From positions 62,001 to 126,000 of the forward strand of contig CAVPIK010000006.1 of assembly GCA_963704975.1 (NCBI GenBank): 64,000 nucleotides of DNA. Reading direction: 5' to 3'. The position numbers were made by a program, and so were the translations under genes. The notes beneath the pieces are model-generated. The model saw only the letters and a program-made list of their open reading frames with translations, did not search any database and was not told where the DNA came from. Source of the stretch: JAGNDO01 sp963704975. GTDB lineage: Bacteria; Chloroflexota; Anaerolineae; Caldilineales; Caldilineaceae. Within the stretch, counting starts at the first letter, position 1; each line of letters begins with the position of its first letter. Of the stretch, positions 48,790 through 56,649 are shown piece after piece.

Positions 48790-51386
48790 TTACTTGTTCA
48801 CCTCAACCTGCATGGGATTCTCCAGCGCCCACTCGTCCTGGCGCACGCCGGTGACCTGCCAGGAGACCTTCAGGCCCGGTGTGCCGCCGGCGATGACGAA
48901 CTGGTTGTCCGTCACTTCCTGGGCGATGTAGAGGCCAGGGGCCGGTGCGCCGATGGGGGTGAGGCTGTAGCGCAGGTCGCCGTTCAGGGCCTGGAAGTAG
49001 TCGGGCAGCACGACCGTGGCCTGGCCGTCCGCGCCCAGTTCCACGTTGCCGCTGTAGAGGTTCACCATCTCCGGCGCTTCAACCGAAGCGTGGACCAGCA
49101 CCTTGTCCGAATCCAGGGGATGCTGGATGGTGAAGTTCTTGACGTTGGCGCTCAGGCTGCCGGAGATCATGACATCCCCGTTCACCTGCACCTTGCCGTC
49201 GAAGTAGCCAGCCCAGCCGTCAGCGGAGTCGGTGACGCCCCAGACGCCGTAGTTGTTGCCGCTGGTGGCCGTGGCGTGGCCGTAGACCGCGGTGCCGTCC
49301 GGGGAGTCAGACTTGGCATAGAGGCCGAAGTTGTCGCCACTGGTGGCTCCGGCATGGGCGTAGACCGCCTGGCCGGACACAGACATGCTCTTGGCATAGA
49401 CCGCCCGGGCCTGGCCGGTGGTGGATTCGTTCATGGCCTGGATGGCTCGACCGTTGGGCGCATCGACCCAACCATAGACGCCGTACACATTGTTCGTGCC
49501 CGTGTAGGTGCTGACACCGTAGACGCCAGCAGAACCGGTCCCGCCGGAGTCATTCTTACCGTAGACGCCGTAGTTCTCGCCATCCAGCGCACCGGAGTGG
49601 CCGTAGACCGCCGCGGCATCTTCGCCGGTGGAGTAGATCTTGGCGTAGACAGCTCGTGTCTTGCCCGTTGTGGCATCGTTGATGGCCTGGACTGCCCGAC
49701 CGTCCGGGTTGTTGACCCAGCCATAAAGACCATAGGTCTGGCCGCTGGTGGCCGTGCTCACGCCGTAGACACCCGCGGAGTTGGCCCCGGTGGAGTCATT
49801 CTTGCCGTAGACGCCGAAGGTCTCGCCGTCCGTGGCCCCGGCATGGCCGTACAGCGCCGCGGCATCTTCGCCGGTGGAGAAGATCTTGGCGTAGACGGCT
49901 CGCGTCTTGCCCGTTGTGGCATCGTTGATGGCCTGGACCGCCCGACCTTCCGGGTTGTTGACCCAGCCGTAGAGGCCATAGGTCTGGCCGCTGGTGGCCG
50001 TGCTCACACCGTAGACACCAGCGGAGTTGGCCCCAGTGGAGTCATTCTTGCCGTAGATGCCGAAGGTTTCGCCATCCGTGGCCCCGGCGTGGCCGTAGAC
50101 CGCGGCGGCGTCCTCGCCGTTAGAGAAGATTTTGGCGTAGACGGCCCGCGTCTTGCCTTCCGTGGCGTCGTTGATGGCCTGGACTGCCCGACCGTTGGGG
50201 CTGTTCACCCAGCCGTAGACGCCGTAGGTGGCGTTGGTGCCGGAATAGGTGCTGACACCGTAGATGCCCGCAGAACCGGCCCCGGCAGAGTCATTCTTGC
50301 CGTAGACGCCGTAGTTCTCGCCGTCCAGCGCACCGGAGTGGCCGTAGACCGCCGCGGCATCTTCGCCCACGGAGTAGATCTTGGCGTAGACGGCTCGCGT
50401 CTTGCCCGTGGTGGCATCGTTGATGGCCTGGACCGCCCGACCATCCGGGTTGTTGACCCAGCCGTAGAGACCGTAGGTCTGGCCGCTGGTGGCCGTGCTC
50501 ACGCCGTAGACGCCGGCGGAGTTGGCACCGGTGGAGTCATTCTTGCCATAGACGCCGAAGGTTTCGCCGTCCGCTGCGCCAGCATGGCCGTAGACCGCGG
50601 CTGCATCCTCGCCATCGGAGAAGATCTTGGCATAGACGGCTCGGGTCTTGCCCGTGGTGGCATCGTTGATGGCCTGGACCGCCCGACCATCCGGGTTGTT
50701 GACCCAGGCGAAGACCCCATAGTTCTGGCCGCTGGTGGCCGTGCTCACGCCGTAGACGCCGGCCGCGCCCGTGCCCGGTGGAATCATTCTTGCCATAGAC
50801 GCCGTAGACCTCGCCGGTGGTTGACCCAGCATGGCCATAGACCGCGGCTGTGTCGGTGATGGGCGAATAGGCTTTGGCATAGATGGCCCGTGTGCGCTCA
50901 TCGGTCTTGTTGTTGATGGCCCGGAAGACCGAAGTGGCCGCATCGCTGCTGGTTTCCGCGCCGGGGACCAGGCCCAGGGCGTAGGGCACGGGCATGATGG
51001 CCGTGCAGCCGGGCAAGGTGGTGTCCGCCACCTGCACCTGGAGCCACAGCCCCTGGCCGTTGAAGGGGGCGGTGCCGAAGTCCATCTCGGCCTGGAAGAC
51101 GCCGTTGTAGACATCCACCGTGTCCATCACCTGGGCGGTCTGGGTGACGACAGGCAGAGTCGGTGAAAAGGGTAAAGGTCATGGCCCGACTGCCCGTGAC
51201 CAGGAGATCATCCTCGCGCAGGACGCCCTGATAGCTGACGCCGGTCCCTGTGGCGGCACTCATGGAAACTGTCTCGTCTGCCAAGCTGAGGGGTTGAGAA
51301 TAGGTGGGCTGCACGCCGAAAGCGGCAAAGAAACCAACCGTCAACAGGGCTGCAATGGCTAGGGACAAAAAGGTTTTTCGATTCAT
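48790..51386 (-). CDS. Secreted tandem-repeat protein (two frame breaks)
   Basis: About 865 residues. Signal peptide MNRKTFLSLAIAALLTVGFF ... YSQP, an N-terminal domain (VSYQGVLREDDLLVTGSRAM, GVFQAEMDFGTAPFNGQGLW, LPGCTAIMPVPYALGL), then six full and one degenerate repeat of 82-83 residues with the core AVYGHAGA.DGE.FGVYGKND, GVYGVSTATSGQTYGLYGWV and DGRAVQAINDATTGKTRAVY. The C-terminal 150 residues (NFTIQHPLDSDKVLVHASVE, WALENPMQVEVNK) resemble a domain common in secreted proteins of Bacteroidetes and Myxobacteria. Breaks near 51155 and 50775. Function unknown; surface structure or adhesin is a guess. Confidence 0.75.
49180..50870. repeat. DNA repeats of about 246-249 bases inside the secreted protein gene
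   Basis: Six full units. Two types alternate: A (TATSGQTYGLYGWVNNPDG) and B (longer by one residue, YSGTNATYGVYGWVNSPNG). Reading from the N-terminus the order is A', A, B, A, A, B, then a degenerate unit. So the larger period is three units, about 740 bases, suggesting duplication of an A-A-B block. Confidence 0.8.
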
Positions 51387-51446
51387 AGGTCTGTTTTCTC
51401 CTAGATTTGTTCTGGAATTTGTGTTCTGTTCGGTTGATCGTACTGT

Positions 51447-51746
51447 TTAACGAAAAACTCGGGGCATATGCAGGCGAAAGCGCAAAGGCGCCCCCCCAGC
51501 ATCCTGTTCGGCGATCACACCGCCCAGACCTGCTTCCATGCGGACACCATTGGCTTCACCCCGGGCCAAAACCGGCTGGGCAATGATGCCATCCACACTG
51601 CGAGGATAGGTTCCGACCACGCCGCCGCCGCCGCTGGTCACCGGCCCTGTAATGGTCAAAGCAGTGGGGGCGGCGGTGACCGCGGTCCCCAGGGCCAGGC
51701 TCATGATCAGCAAGACAGCCAGTAGGATTCCTGTACGTCGACTCAT
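51447..51746 (-). CDS. Small secreted protein with Chloroflexota-type C-terminal tail
   Basis: 99 residues from ATG 51746, chosen because AAAGGAG lies 7 bases upstream. Signal peptide SRRTGILLAVLLIMSLALGT then AVTAAPTALT. The mature part is Gly-rich (TSGGGGVVGTYPRSVDGIIA) and ends LRFRLHMPRVFR. Many secreted proteins of Chloroflexota end in a similar basic-hydrophobic-Pro tail (x-R-x-Y-L-P-x-x-x-R); this resemblance is from general recollection. It precedes the repeat protein on the same strand by 60 bases and may be secreted with it. Confidence 0.65.
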   Translation of the reverse strand: MSRRTGILLAVLLIMSLALGTAVTAAPTALTITGPVTSGGGGVVGTYPRSVDGIIAQPVLARGEANGVRMEAGLGGVIAEQDAGGAPLRFRLHMPRVFR

Positions 51747-51896
51747 AGGCATACTCCTTTGGACTTGAACAAAATGGTTGGGAATGGATAGTCGGCCATC
51801 AGACAATCAGCCACACAAACAAAGGGAGGCCAGCCGTTTCTCGTGCCTTCCCCTATGCAGGATCAGCGCCGGCCCCCGCAAGTCCAATACGAAAAA

Positions 51897-51922
51897 GGAC
51901 CGCCGGATATTCCCGGCGGTCC
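51897..51922 (-). terminator. Terminator of the sigma/anti-sigma operon
   Basis: GGACCGCCGG / CCGGCGGTCC with a 6-base loop, followed on the minus strand by TTTTTCG. Confidence 0.75.
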
Positions 51923-51984
51923 AAAATTGGTCAAAATTGGTCAGGTTTGGTTGAAATTCGTGGTGATTTCTTGAGTTTGGGGTA

Positions 51985-52137
51985 ACTACAAACCCCACCC
52001 TAACCCTCCCCAGATTGGGGAGGGGACCGACCAGATTTACCGGACTTTCATCTTCGGCGATCGGCTCCTCCCCCAATCCTTGGGTTGAGTAGGCCGAATG
52101 GCCGTATCGAAACCTGGGGAGGCTGGGGGGGGTGCCT
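51985..52137. repeat. CCCCAATCT palindromic element, copy 2, interrupted by a TTGAGTAG element
   Basis: Same arms as 42541-42660 (ACCCCACCCTAACCCTCCCC, CCTCCCCCAATC ... GGGGAGGCTGGG). Between CCCCCAATC and TGGGGAGG about 33 extra bases are present: TGGGTTGAGTAGGCCGAATG, GCCGTATCGAAACC (52082-52115). These are the words of the 43921 element. This looks like the insertion of one palindromic repeat into another. No gene between 51747 and 52163. Confidence 0.8.
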
Positions 52138-52163
52138 TGGTAGTGACGGAGGGCTGAAAGGGT

Positions 52164-53123
52164 CTATGGCCCGGCGCGCAGCGTGTCCGCCAAGGTCAGC
52201 AGATCATCCACCGACCAGCCTGGTCCGCCCACCAGGGCGAACCCCGTGGTGGGATCTGCATCGTCATCCCGCCACAGAACCACGGATGTGGCCTCGTCCT
52301 GGCCCACGAAATAGGTGCGGCTTTGGCGATCACGCTGACTATCCGCAGGGAAATCCTGGGGCTGGGGAAAGAAGAGGGTGAGGGAGATCTGGGTGCGGGC
52401 CAACGCCGCCGCATCCGCCAGATCCGCGTCCTGGGGCGCGTAGAGCAGGCTGAGGGTGCCTCGATGATGGAATTCGCCCAGACGGCCACCCATCAGTTGC
52501 CAGCCAGACAAGGCCGGGATCTCCTCCACATAAAAGGGAAGGAACGGGGCCGCCCAGGTCCGAATCTGCGCCGAGCTTCCGCTGACATCCAGCGCAGGTT
52601 GAGTGGGGATTGTCTCGAAATAGACCCGGTGCCGCCCGGCCATCTGGCGCACGATGGTGTGGTCCTCCCCCCGGCGGGAATAGGAGACCGCCCAGGTCGA
52701 TCCGCCCATGATCACCACCACGGCCAGAGCCAGGGCCGCCGTATACAGGGGAGCCATGCGGCGGGGCGTGGTCCACCAGGCCGGGTGCAGCCACGGGATC
52801 TGGGCAACTCGTTGCCGCCATGTGGGCGGAGAAATCTGAGCCGAGAGAAGGTCGGCCTCCTCGCCGGCAAGCTCTTGGGCCAAGGCTGCGCCGATGCGCG
52901 CCCGCAGGGCGGCGGGTGCGGTCTCCCGGCTCATGGCCGAGCGGAACCCGGCCCGGAAGCGGCGTTCTGCCTCCACCTGGGCGGCTAGGTCTGGCCGCTG
53001 TTCCAGAAGCAACAAAAACCCCTGTCTCTCTGCTGGGGACAACGCCCCATCCAAAAAGGCGGAGATCCGCTCAAAATTGTGGCTGGCATCTTGATTTGTA
53101 TCTTGACTTGCATCGTGATTCAT
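52164..53123 (-). CDS. Anti-sigma factor, transmembrane
   Basis: 319 residues. A cytosolic N-terminus with FERISAFLDGALSPAERQGF, the anti-sigma fold signature, but no HxxxCxxC zinc motif. One membrane helix (LYTAALALAVVVIMGGSTWA) and a 170-residue outer domain (WAAPFLPFYVEEIPALSGWQ, GFALVGGPGWSVDDLL). Start overlaps the sigma gene stop by 4 bases. It would hold the sigma factor at the membrane until an outside signal; the outer domain is unlike any I recognise. Confidence 0.8.
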   Translation of the reverse strand: MNHDASQDTNQDASHNFERISAFLDGALSPAERQGFLLLLEQRPDLAAQVEAERRFRAGFRSAMSRETAPAALRARIGAALAQELAGEEADLLSAQISPPTWRQRVAQIPWLHPAWWTTPRRMAPLYTAALALAVVVIMGGSTWAVSYSRRGEDHTIVRQMAGRHRVYFETIPTQPALDVSGSSAQIRTWAAPFLPFYVEEIPALSGWQLMGGRLGEFHHRGTLSLLYAPQDADLADAAALARTQISLTLFFPQPQDFPADSQRDRQSRTYFVGQDEATSVVLWRDDDADPTTGFALVGGPGWSVDDLLTLADTLRAGP

Positions 53124-53680
53124 TGAGTAAATCCCCGGCGACGGGCATAGGTCGACAGCGCGCTGCGCAGCTTTTGGCGGCCCCGAGAGAGCCGAGACAT
53201 GACCGTGCCCACGGGCGAGTCCATCAGGTGGGCGATCTCCTGATAGGAGAGTTGCTCCACATCAGCCAGGAGCACGGCAAAACGCATGGCCTCGGGCAGA
53301 TCGTGCAGAGCGGCCTCCATCTCTTCGTCCAACACATATTGAAAGACCCGTTCATCGGGCTGGGCATCAGTCAATGGAGCGGGAAGGATGGCTCCGTCGC
53401 CCCATCCATCCAGACTGAGCAGGCGGGGAGATCGGCCCTGGCGACGATAGTGGTCGCGCAGGGTGTTGCGCAGGATGGCAAAAATCCAGGGGCGAAAAGA
53501 GCGGTCGGGCTGAAAAGTATGGCGAGCGCGCAGGGCTTTGAGAGCCGTTTCCTGGACCAGATCTTCAGCAAGCGATTGATTTTCGGTCAGATACTTGGCT
53601 GTTCGATACAGGCTATCCAGGTGGCCCAACAAGTTCTCTTCAAAGTCAGTGGGTTGGGAATCGCCCATTGCAGAGTCCAT
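53120..53680 (-). CDS. ECF-type RNA polymerase sigma factor
   Basis: About 186 residues from ATG 53680 (or 53668). Region 2: LGHLDSLYRTAKYLTENQSL, AEDLVQETALKALRARHTFQ, FRPWIFAILRNTLRDHYRR. Region 4: LPEAMRFAVLLADVEQLSYQ, EIAHLMDSPVGTVMSRLSRG, typical sigma-70 family. It overlaps its anti-sigma gene by 4 bases, so both are made together. The secreted proteins at 48.8-51.7 kb lie directly downstream on the same strand and are candidates for its regulon (inference). Further in-frame starts exist upstream, but none has a good ribosome-binding site. Confidence 0.9.
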   Translation of the reverse strand: MDSAMGDSQPTDFEENLLGHLDSLYRTAKYLTENQSLAEDLVQETALKALRARHTFQPDRSFRPWIFAILRNTLRDHYRRQGRSPRLLSLDGWGDGAILPAPLTDAQPDERVFQYVLDEEMEAALHDLPEAMRFAVLLADVEQLSYQEIAHLMDSPVGTVMSRLSRGRQKLRSALSTYARRRGFTQ

Positions 53681-53820
53681 TACAGTGATCTGAGGAAAAC
53701 TGCGCCATACTAAGGTAGCCCCTGCATTATACCGACTTTGGTATAGAAACCGAATTCCCCGCCGCTTGCCCGAACCACAGTCTATCAATTCACTACGTTT
53801 TTTCTGAAAGGATTATTCCC

Positions 53821-54211
53821 ATGGCCCAAATTCCCGAATCCCACCGCGACATTCTCGACAGCAAATCCTTCGCCCACGTGGCCACCGTGGACGCGGACGG
53901 CACGCCCCAGGTCACGCCTGTGTGGGTGGAATACGATGGCGAGCACATCCTGATCAACAGCGCCCAGGGGCGCAAAAAAGACCGCAACATGGTCGAGCGG
54001 CCCCAGGTCGCCGTCAGCATCCAGGACCCGGCCAATCCCTATCGCTATTTGGGCATTCAGGGGAAGGTGGTGGAGATCACCACGGAGGGGGCCGTGGAGC
54101 AGATCCAACGGCTGTCCCACAAATACTATGGACAGAGATTATCCGTGGCTGGGCGACGACGTGCGGGTCAGCTACAAAATCGAGCCGGAGAAGGTGTGGG
54201 TGATGGGGTAG
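53821..54211 (+). CDS. PPOX-class flavin/F420-dependent oxidoreductase (one frame break)
   Basis: About 130 residues of the pyridoxamine-5'-phosphate-oxidase fold: AQIPESHRDILDSKSFAHVA, TVDADGTPQVTPVWVEYDGE, HILINSAQGRKKDRNM, RYLGIQGKVVEIT. This is the TIGR03618-like group that uses F420 in Actinobacteria and Chloroflexota. A break near 54128 joins YYGRDYPWLGDDVRVSYKI, then EPEKVWVMG, to the end at 54211. Substrate unknown. Confidence 0.85.
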
Positions 54212-54248
54212 GGGTCAGTCGGTGTAGACATAATTTGCATGTAAAACT

Positions 54249-54285
54249 ATTCACGTCGTGAATAACTTTTATTCACGACGTGAAT
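54249..54285. repeat. 37-base inverted repeat, left end of the ATPase cassette
   Basis: Two 15-base near-palindromes ATTCACGTCGTGAAT and ATTCACGACGTGAAT separated by AACTTTT. An inverted, diverged copy is at 55911-55947. Confidence 0.85.
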
Positions 54286-54307
54286 AGTTTTACACATAGG
54301 GCCTATT

Positions 54308-54630
54308 TTACGCTTCCAGTTCGGCCTTTCGGGCCTCAAGCCCTTCAACTTTCTCTTCAGACTGGCGATTTCTTTCTTGACTTTGCGAAGTTCCGTTTCC
54401 TGTTGTCTGCTCGCCAGATGCTCTGGGCCAAATTCTTCAGCAATGTATGCTTCGAGTTGGCTCCGCAAGATCCTCAGACACGGATTCCCATAGAGCACCG
54501 TCTGCCGGTATTCGAGTTTCTCGGCCTGGATTCCGCGGATGATGAAGTCCCGATCCACGCCGTATTCTTTCTGCGCCGTTGCATCGCTGAGGGATGCGCC
54601 CTTGCGAGTCCATTCACCGTGTTCGGCCAT
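54308..54630 (-). CDS. Small hypothetical protein with C-terminal coiled coil (one frame break)
   Basis: About 107 residues. SLSDATAQKEYGVDRDFIIR, GIQAEKLEYRQTVLYGNPCL suggests a winged-helix/MerR-like or excisionase-like N-terminus; RILRSQLEAYIAEEFG and then a Glu/Lys heptad region (RKVKKEIASLKRKL) suggest a coiled coil. A break near 54355 gives the better ending EEKVEGLEARKAELEA and stop at 54308. It lies within the cassette bounded by 37-base inverted repeats, 54 bases from the ATPase gene and on the same strand. Confidence 0.6.
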
Positions 54631-54684
54631 ATTTCATTTTCCCTGAATCGCCACTCGATCTGATTCCTACCCTGCCCAATGTTT

Positions 54685-55938
54685 TCAACCAGTGAGCAGC
54701 GTCCACGGAACAGCGATAATCCGCTCACCCAAATAGCGAACCTCCGCCCCGGAATAAAGCAAAATACCCACCTGAGTCTGCGGGTGTTCAGCCATGAACG
54801 CCCGCAGATTTTCTGTATCCTGGAAACGGGCGGTTTCGCTTAACTTGACCTCAAAGGCCAGCAATTTACGCCCATGCTCCAACACAAAATCGACCTCCCG
54901 ACCCGAACGGGTGCGCCAAGTATAGAGTCTGGCCTTCGGCGTCATCAGATCGGCCAAGATGCGCAGATGCTGATAGATCAGGGCTTCAAAAAAGAAACCG
55001 AGTTCTCGGGCTTTGCTCAAACTCTCGGTGTCGTAATAGCCGGAAAGAAAGACGGGAAGCCCCGGATCGGTCCAAAAAATCTTGGGCGACTTGACCAAAC
55101 GCTGGGCACGTCCCGGCGTATAGGCGGCCAACCGTTCCAGCAGATGGGTGGTCTCCATCAAATTGATGTAACGATGGGCCGTGGACTGGGCCAGCGACGC
55201 ATCCCGCCCCACTTCGGACTGATTGAGAAGCCGCCCCGTGCGCAGAGCCATCAATTCCATCAATCGGCGGAAGTCGGGCAGGGCGTCGATCTGGGCCATC
55301 TGGCGCAGATCCCGCTCCAAATAGGTGTGGATATAGCTCTCCCGCCAGCGCAGCCAGGAATCCGGATTGGGCAGGGAAAAGAGACCGGGCATGGACCCCT
55401 GAAGCAGGAGAGGAACCGGGTCCGGCGGGGGCACAGGCAGGGTCTCCTCTTCGGGCAAGCGATCCGCCAGCAGATTTTGAAGAAGGGGCGAGGGGGGCTG
55501 ACGATGCTGCTCGCCCAAAGTGAGGGGATAAAGCACGAAGTAGATGGCGCGCCCGGCCAAGCTTTCACTGATGCGCTGCATGAGCAACAGATTGGCCGAG
55601 CCAGAAAGGATGAAATGATAACGCCCAGGGCTTTCGTCCACAGCCTGTTTCACGGCCAGAAGCAGTTCCGGCACTCGCTGCACTTCATCCAACACAATCC
55701 GATCCGTCCCGGCCCACAATCCAGCCGGATCGGTTTGGGCCTGGGCCAGGGCATCGAAGTCATCCATCGTGCGATAACGCCAGGTGCGGAAGGGGTCTTC
55801 GTTGCGCAGGAGGGTGCTTTTGCCCACCTGGCGCGCACCGGTCAACACCACAATCGGCTGCTCCGCAATGGCGTCTCGCAGGTGCGAGGTGAGCCATCTG
55901 GGATAATATGATTCATCACGTGAATAAATGTTATTCAT
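54685..55938 (-). CDS. AAA ATPase with DUF4143 domain
   Basis: 417 residues, intact. Walker A VVLTGARQVGKSTLL (residues 31-43), Walker B RIVLDEVQRVPELLLAVKQA, sensor FILSGSANLLLMQRISESLA. Middle winged-helix (RLMELMALRTGRLLNQSEVG). The C-terminal DUF4143 ends in a PD-(D/E)xK-like nuclease fold: GREVDFVLEHGRKLLAFEVK. Such proteins are frequent, highly variable between strains and of unknown role. The ATG is inside the right 37-base repeat, so MNNIYSRDESYYPRWL begins in repeat DNA; the usual family start would be near YPRWL. Confidence 0.9.
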   Translation of the reverse strand: MNNIYSRDESYYPRWLTSHLRDAIAEQPIVVLTGARQVGKSTLLRNEDPFRTWRYRTMDDFDALAQAQTDPAGLWAGTDRIVLDEVQRVPELLLAVKQAVDESPGRYHFILSGSANLLLMQRISESLAGRAIYFVLYPLTLGEQHRQPPSPLLQNLLADRLPEEETLPVPPPDPVPLLLQGSMPGLFSLPNPDSWLRWRESYIHTYLERDLRQMAQIDALPDFRRLMELMALRTGRLLNQSEVGRDASLAQSTAHRYINLMETTHLLERLAAYTPGRAQRLVKSPKIFWTDPGLPVFLSGYYDTESLSKARELGFFFEALIYQHLRILADLMTPKARLYTWRTRSGREVDFVLEHGRKLLAFEVKLSETARFQDTENLRAFMAEHPQTQVGILLYSGAEVRYLGERIIAVPWTLLTG

Positions 55939-55947
55939 GACGTGAAT
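55911..55947. repeat. 37-base inverted repeat, right end of the ATPase cassette
   Basis: ATTCATCACGTGAAT, spacer AAATGTT, ATTCATGACGTGAAT. In the reverse complement it aligns to 54249-54285 with 32 of 37 bases identical. The ATPase start codon is in the second 15-base unit. Confidence 0.85.
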
Positions 55948-56030
55948 TATATTGCATAATGAGTGGATCTGTCAACAGGCTATTTTAACCCGGTCACAAC
56001 TCAAATATGAACCTATAGGATGCAAAATGT

Positions 56031-56478
56031 TTACGGAAGATGCTCCAGATCGCTCAAATCTTTATAGCGACCACTTGCCTTTTTGTTTTGCTTCAAATGC
56101 TCCAGATCGATCAGATTGACGACTACGCCGTCTATTTCGCCCACAATACGGTCGGCATAGCACTCTTCAAAGGCGACGCCGGAAATTCCGGTCAGAACTT
56201 CTATGCGCATAGGCGGCACACCCATACGCACAATCTTTTGTTCCCGCAAGAACAGGTCCTTCGACAAACCGGGCACAGAAAAGCCGAACGCCTGCATCAC
56301 ATCAACCAGGCGTTCGGCATTATCGGGGTGGACAGCCACCCACACATCCATATCATTTGTTGCCCGCGGGATATCCGTAGTATCCGACGGCATAGCCGCC
56401 AATCAGCAAATACTCAACTTGATGTGAGTTCAACAACCTCAAGAACTCTTTGAAGTCGTTCGGTAGCTTTATGTCCAT
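56031..56478 (-). CDS. Nucleotidyltransferase-like protein (one frame break)
   Basis: About 149 residues. N-terminal DIKLPNDFKEFLRLLNSHQV, EYLLIGGYAVGYYGYPRATN, DMDVWVAV contains the GG...DxD pattern of the nucleotidyltransferase fold (as in AbiEii/MNT types). A break near 56373, one extra C, splits it. The C-terminal LIDLEHLKQNKKASGRYKDL, SDLEHL is family typical. The start at 56478 lies inside the preceding small gene. Often part of a defence or toxin-antitoxin pair, but the partner here is only a 71-residue protein. Confidence 0.75.
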
Positions 56479-56628
56479 AGTTGATTTGGCGTAGACGTTC
56501 TATGTGTTGGATTCGCTCGTCAGAGGTACGCGTGCCAGCCAGTACGCCGTCTCGTCGGATTCGTCATCCAGCGAAACGACGGAGAAGGCGGTGCGATCCA
56601 GGGTTAGGTCAATCAGTTCGGTATCCAT
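56414..56628 (-). CDS. Small partner protein overlapping the nucleotidyltransferase (one frame break)
   Basis: About 71 residues. Starts MDTELIDLTLDRTAFSVVSL, DDESDETAYWLAR; after a break near 56545 continues ERIQHIERLRQINYGHKATE, RLQRVLEVVELTSS, and stops at 56414. The last 65 bases overlap the start of the nucleotidyltransferase in another frame. A pair of this kind, small helical protein then nucleotidyltransferase, is common in cyanobacteria and Chloroflexota; function unknown. Confidence 0.7.
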
Positions 56629-56649
56629 GCCCCTATTTTACCACAACTT

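Noticed and set aside
48772..50859. Long plus-strand open frame (695 codons) opposite the secreted repeat protein
   Set aside because: It mirrors the codon structure of the minus-strand repeat gene, is itself repetitive with the same period, lacks a ribosome-binding site and matches no family. It is a shadow of GC-rich repeat DNA.
49180..50870. CRISPR-like periodic repeats
   Set aside because: The repeats are 246-249 bases, coding, without unique spacers of 30-40 bases, and no cas genes are present.
54235..55957. Target-site duplication (TTGCAT) flanking the ATPase cassette
   Set aside because: TTGCAT occurs just outside both ends, but 8 bases from the left repeat and 4 from the right one; at six bases this may be chance, so it is not claimed as evidence for transposition.
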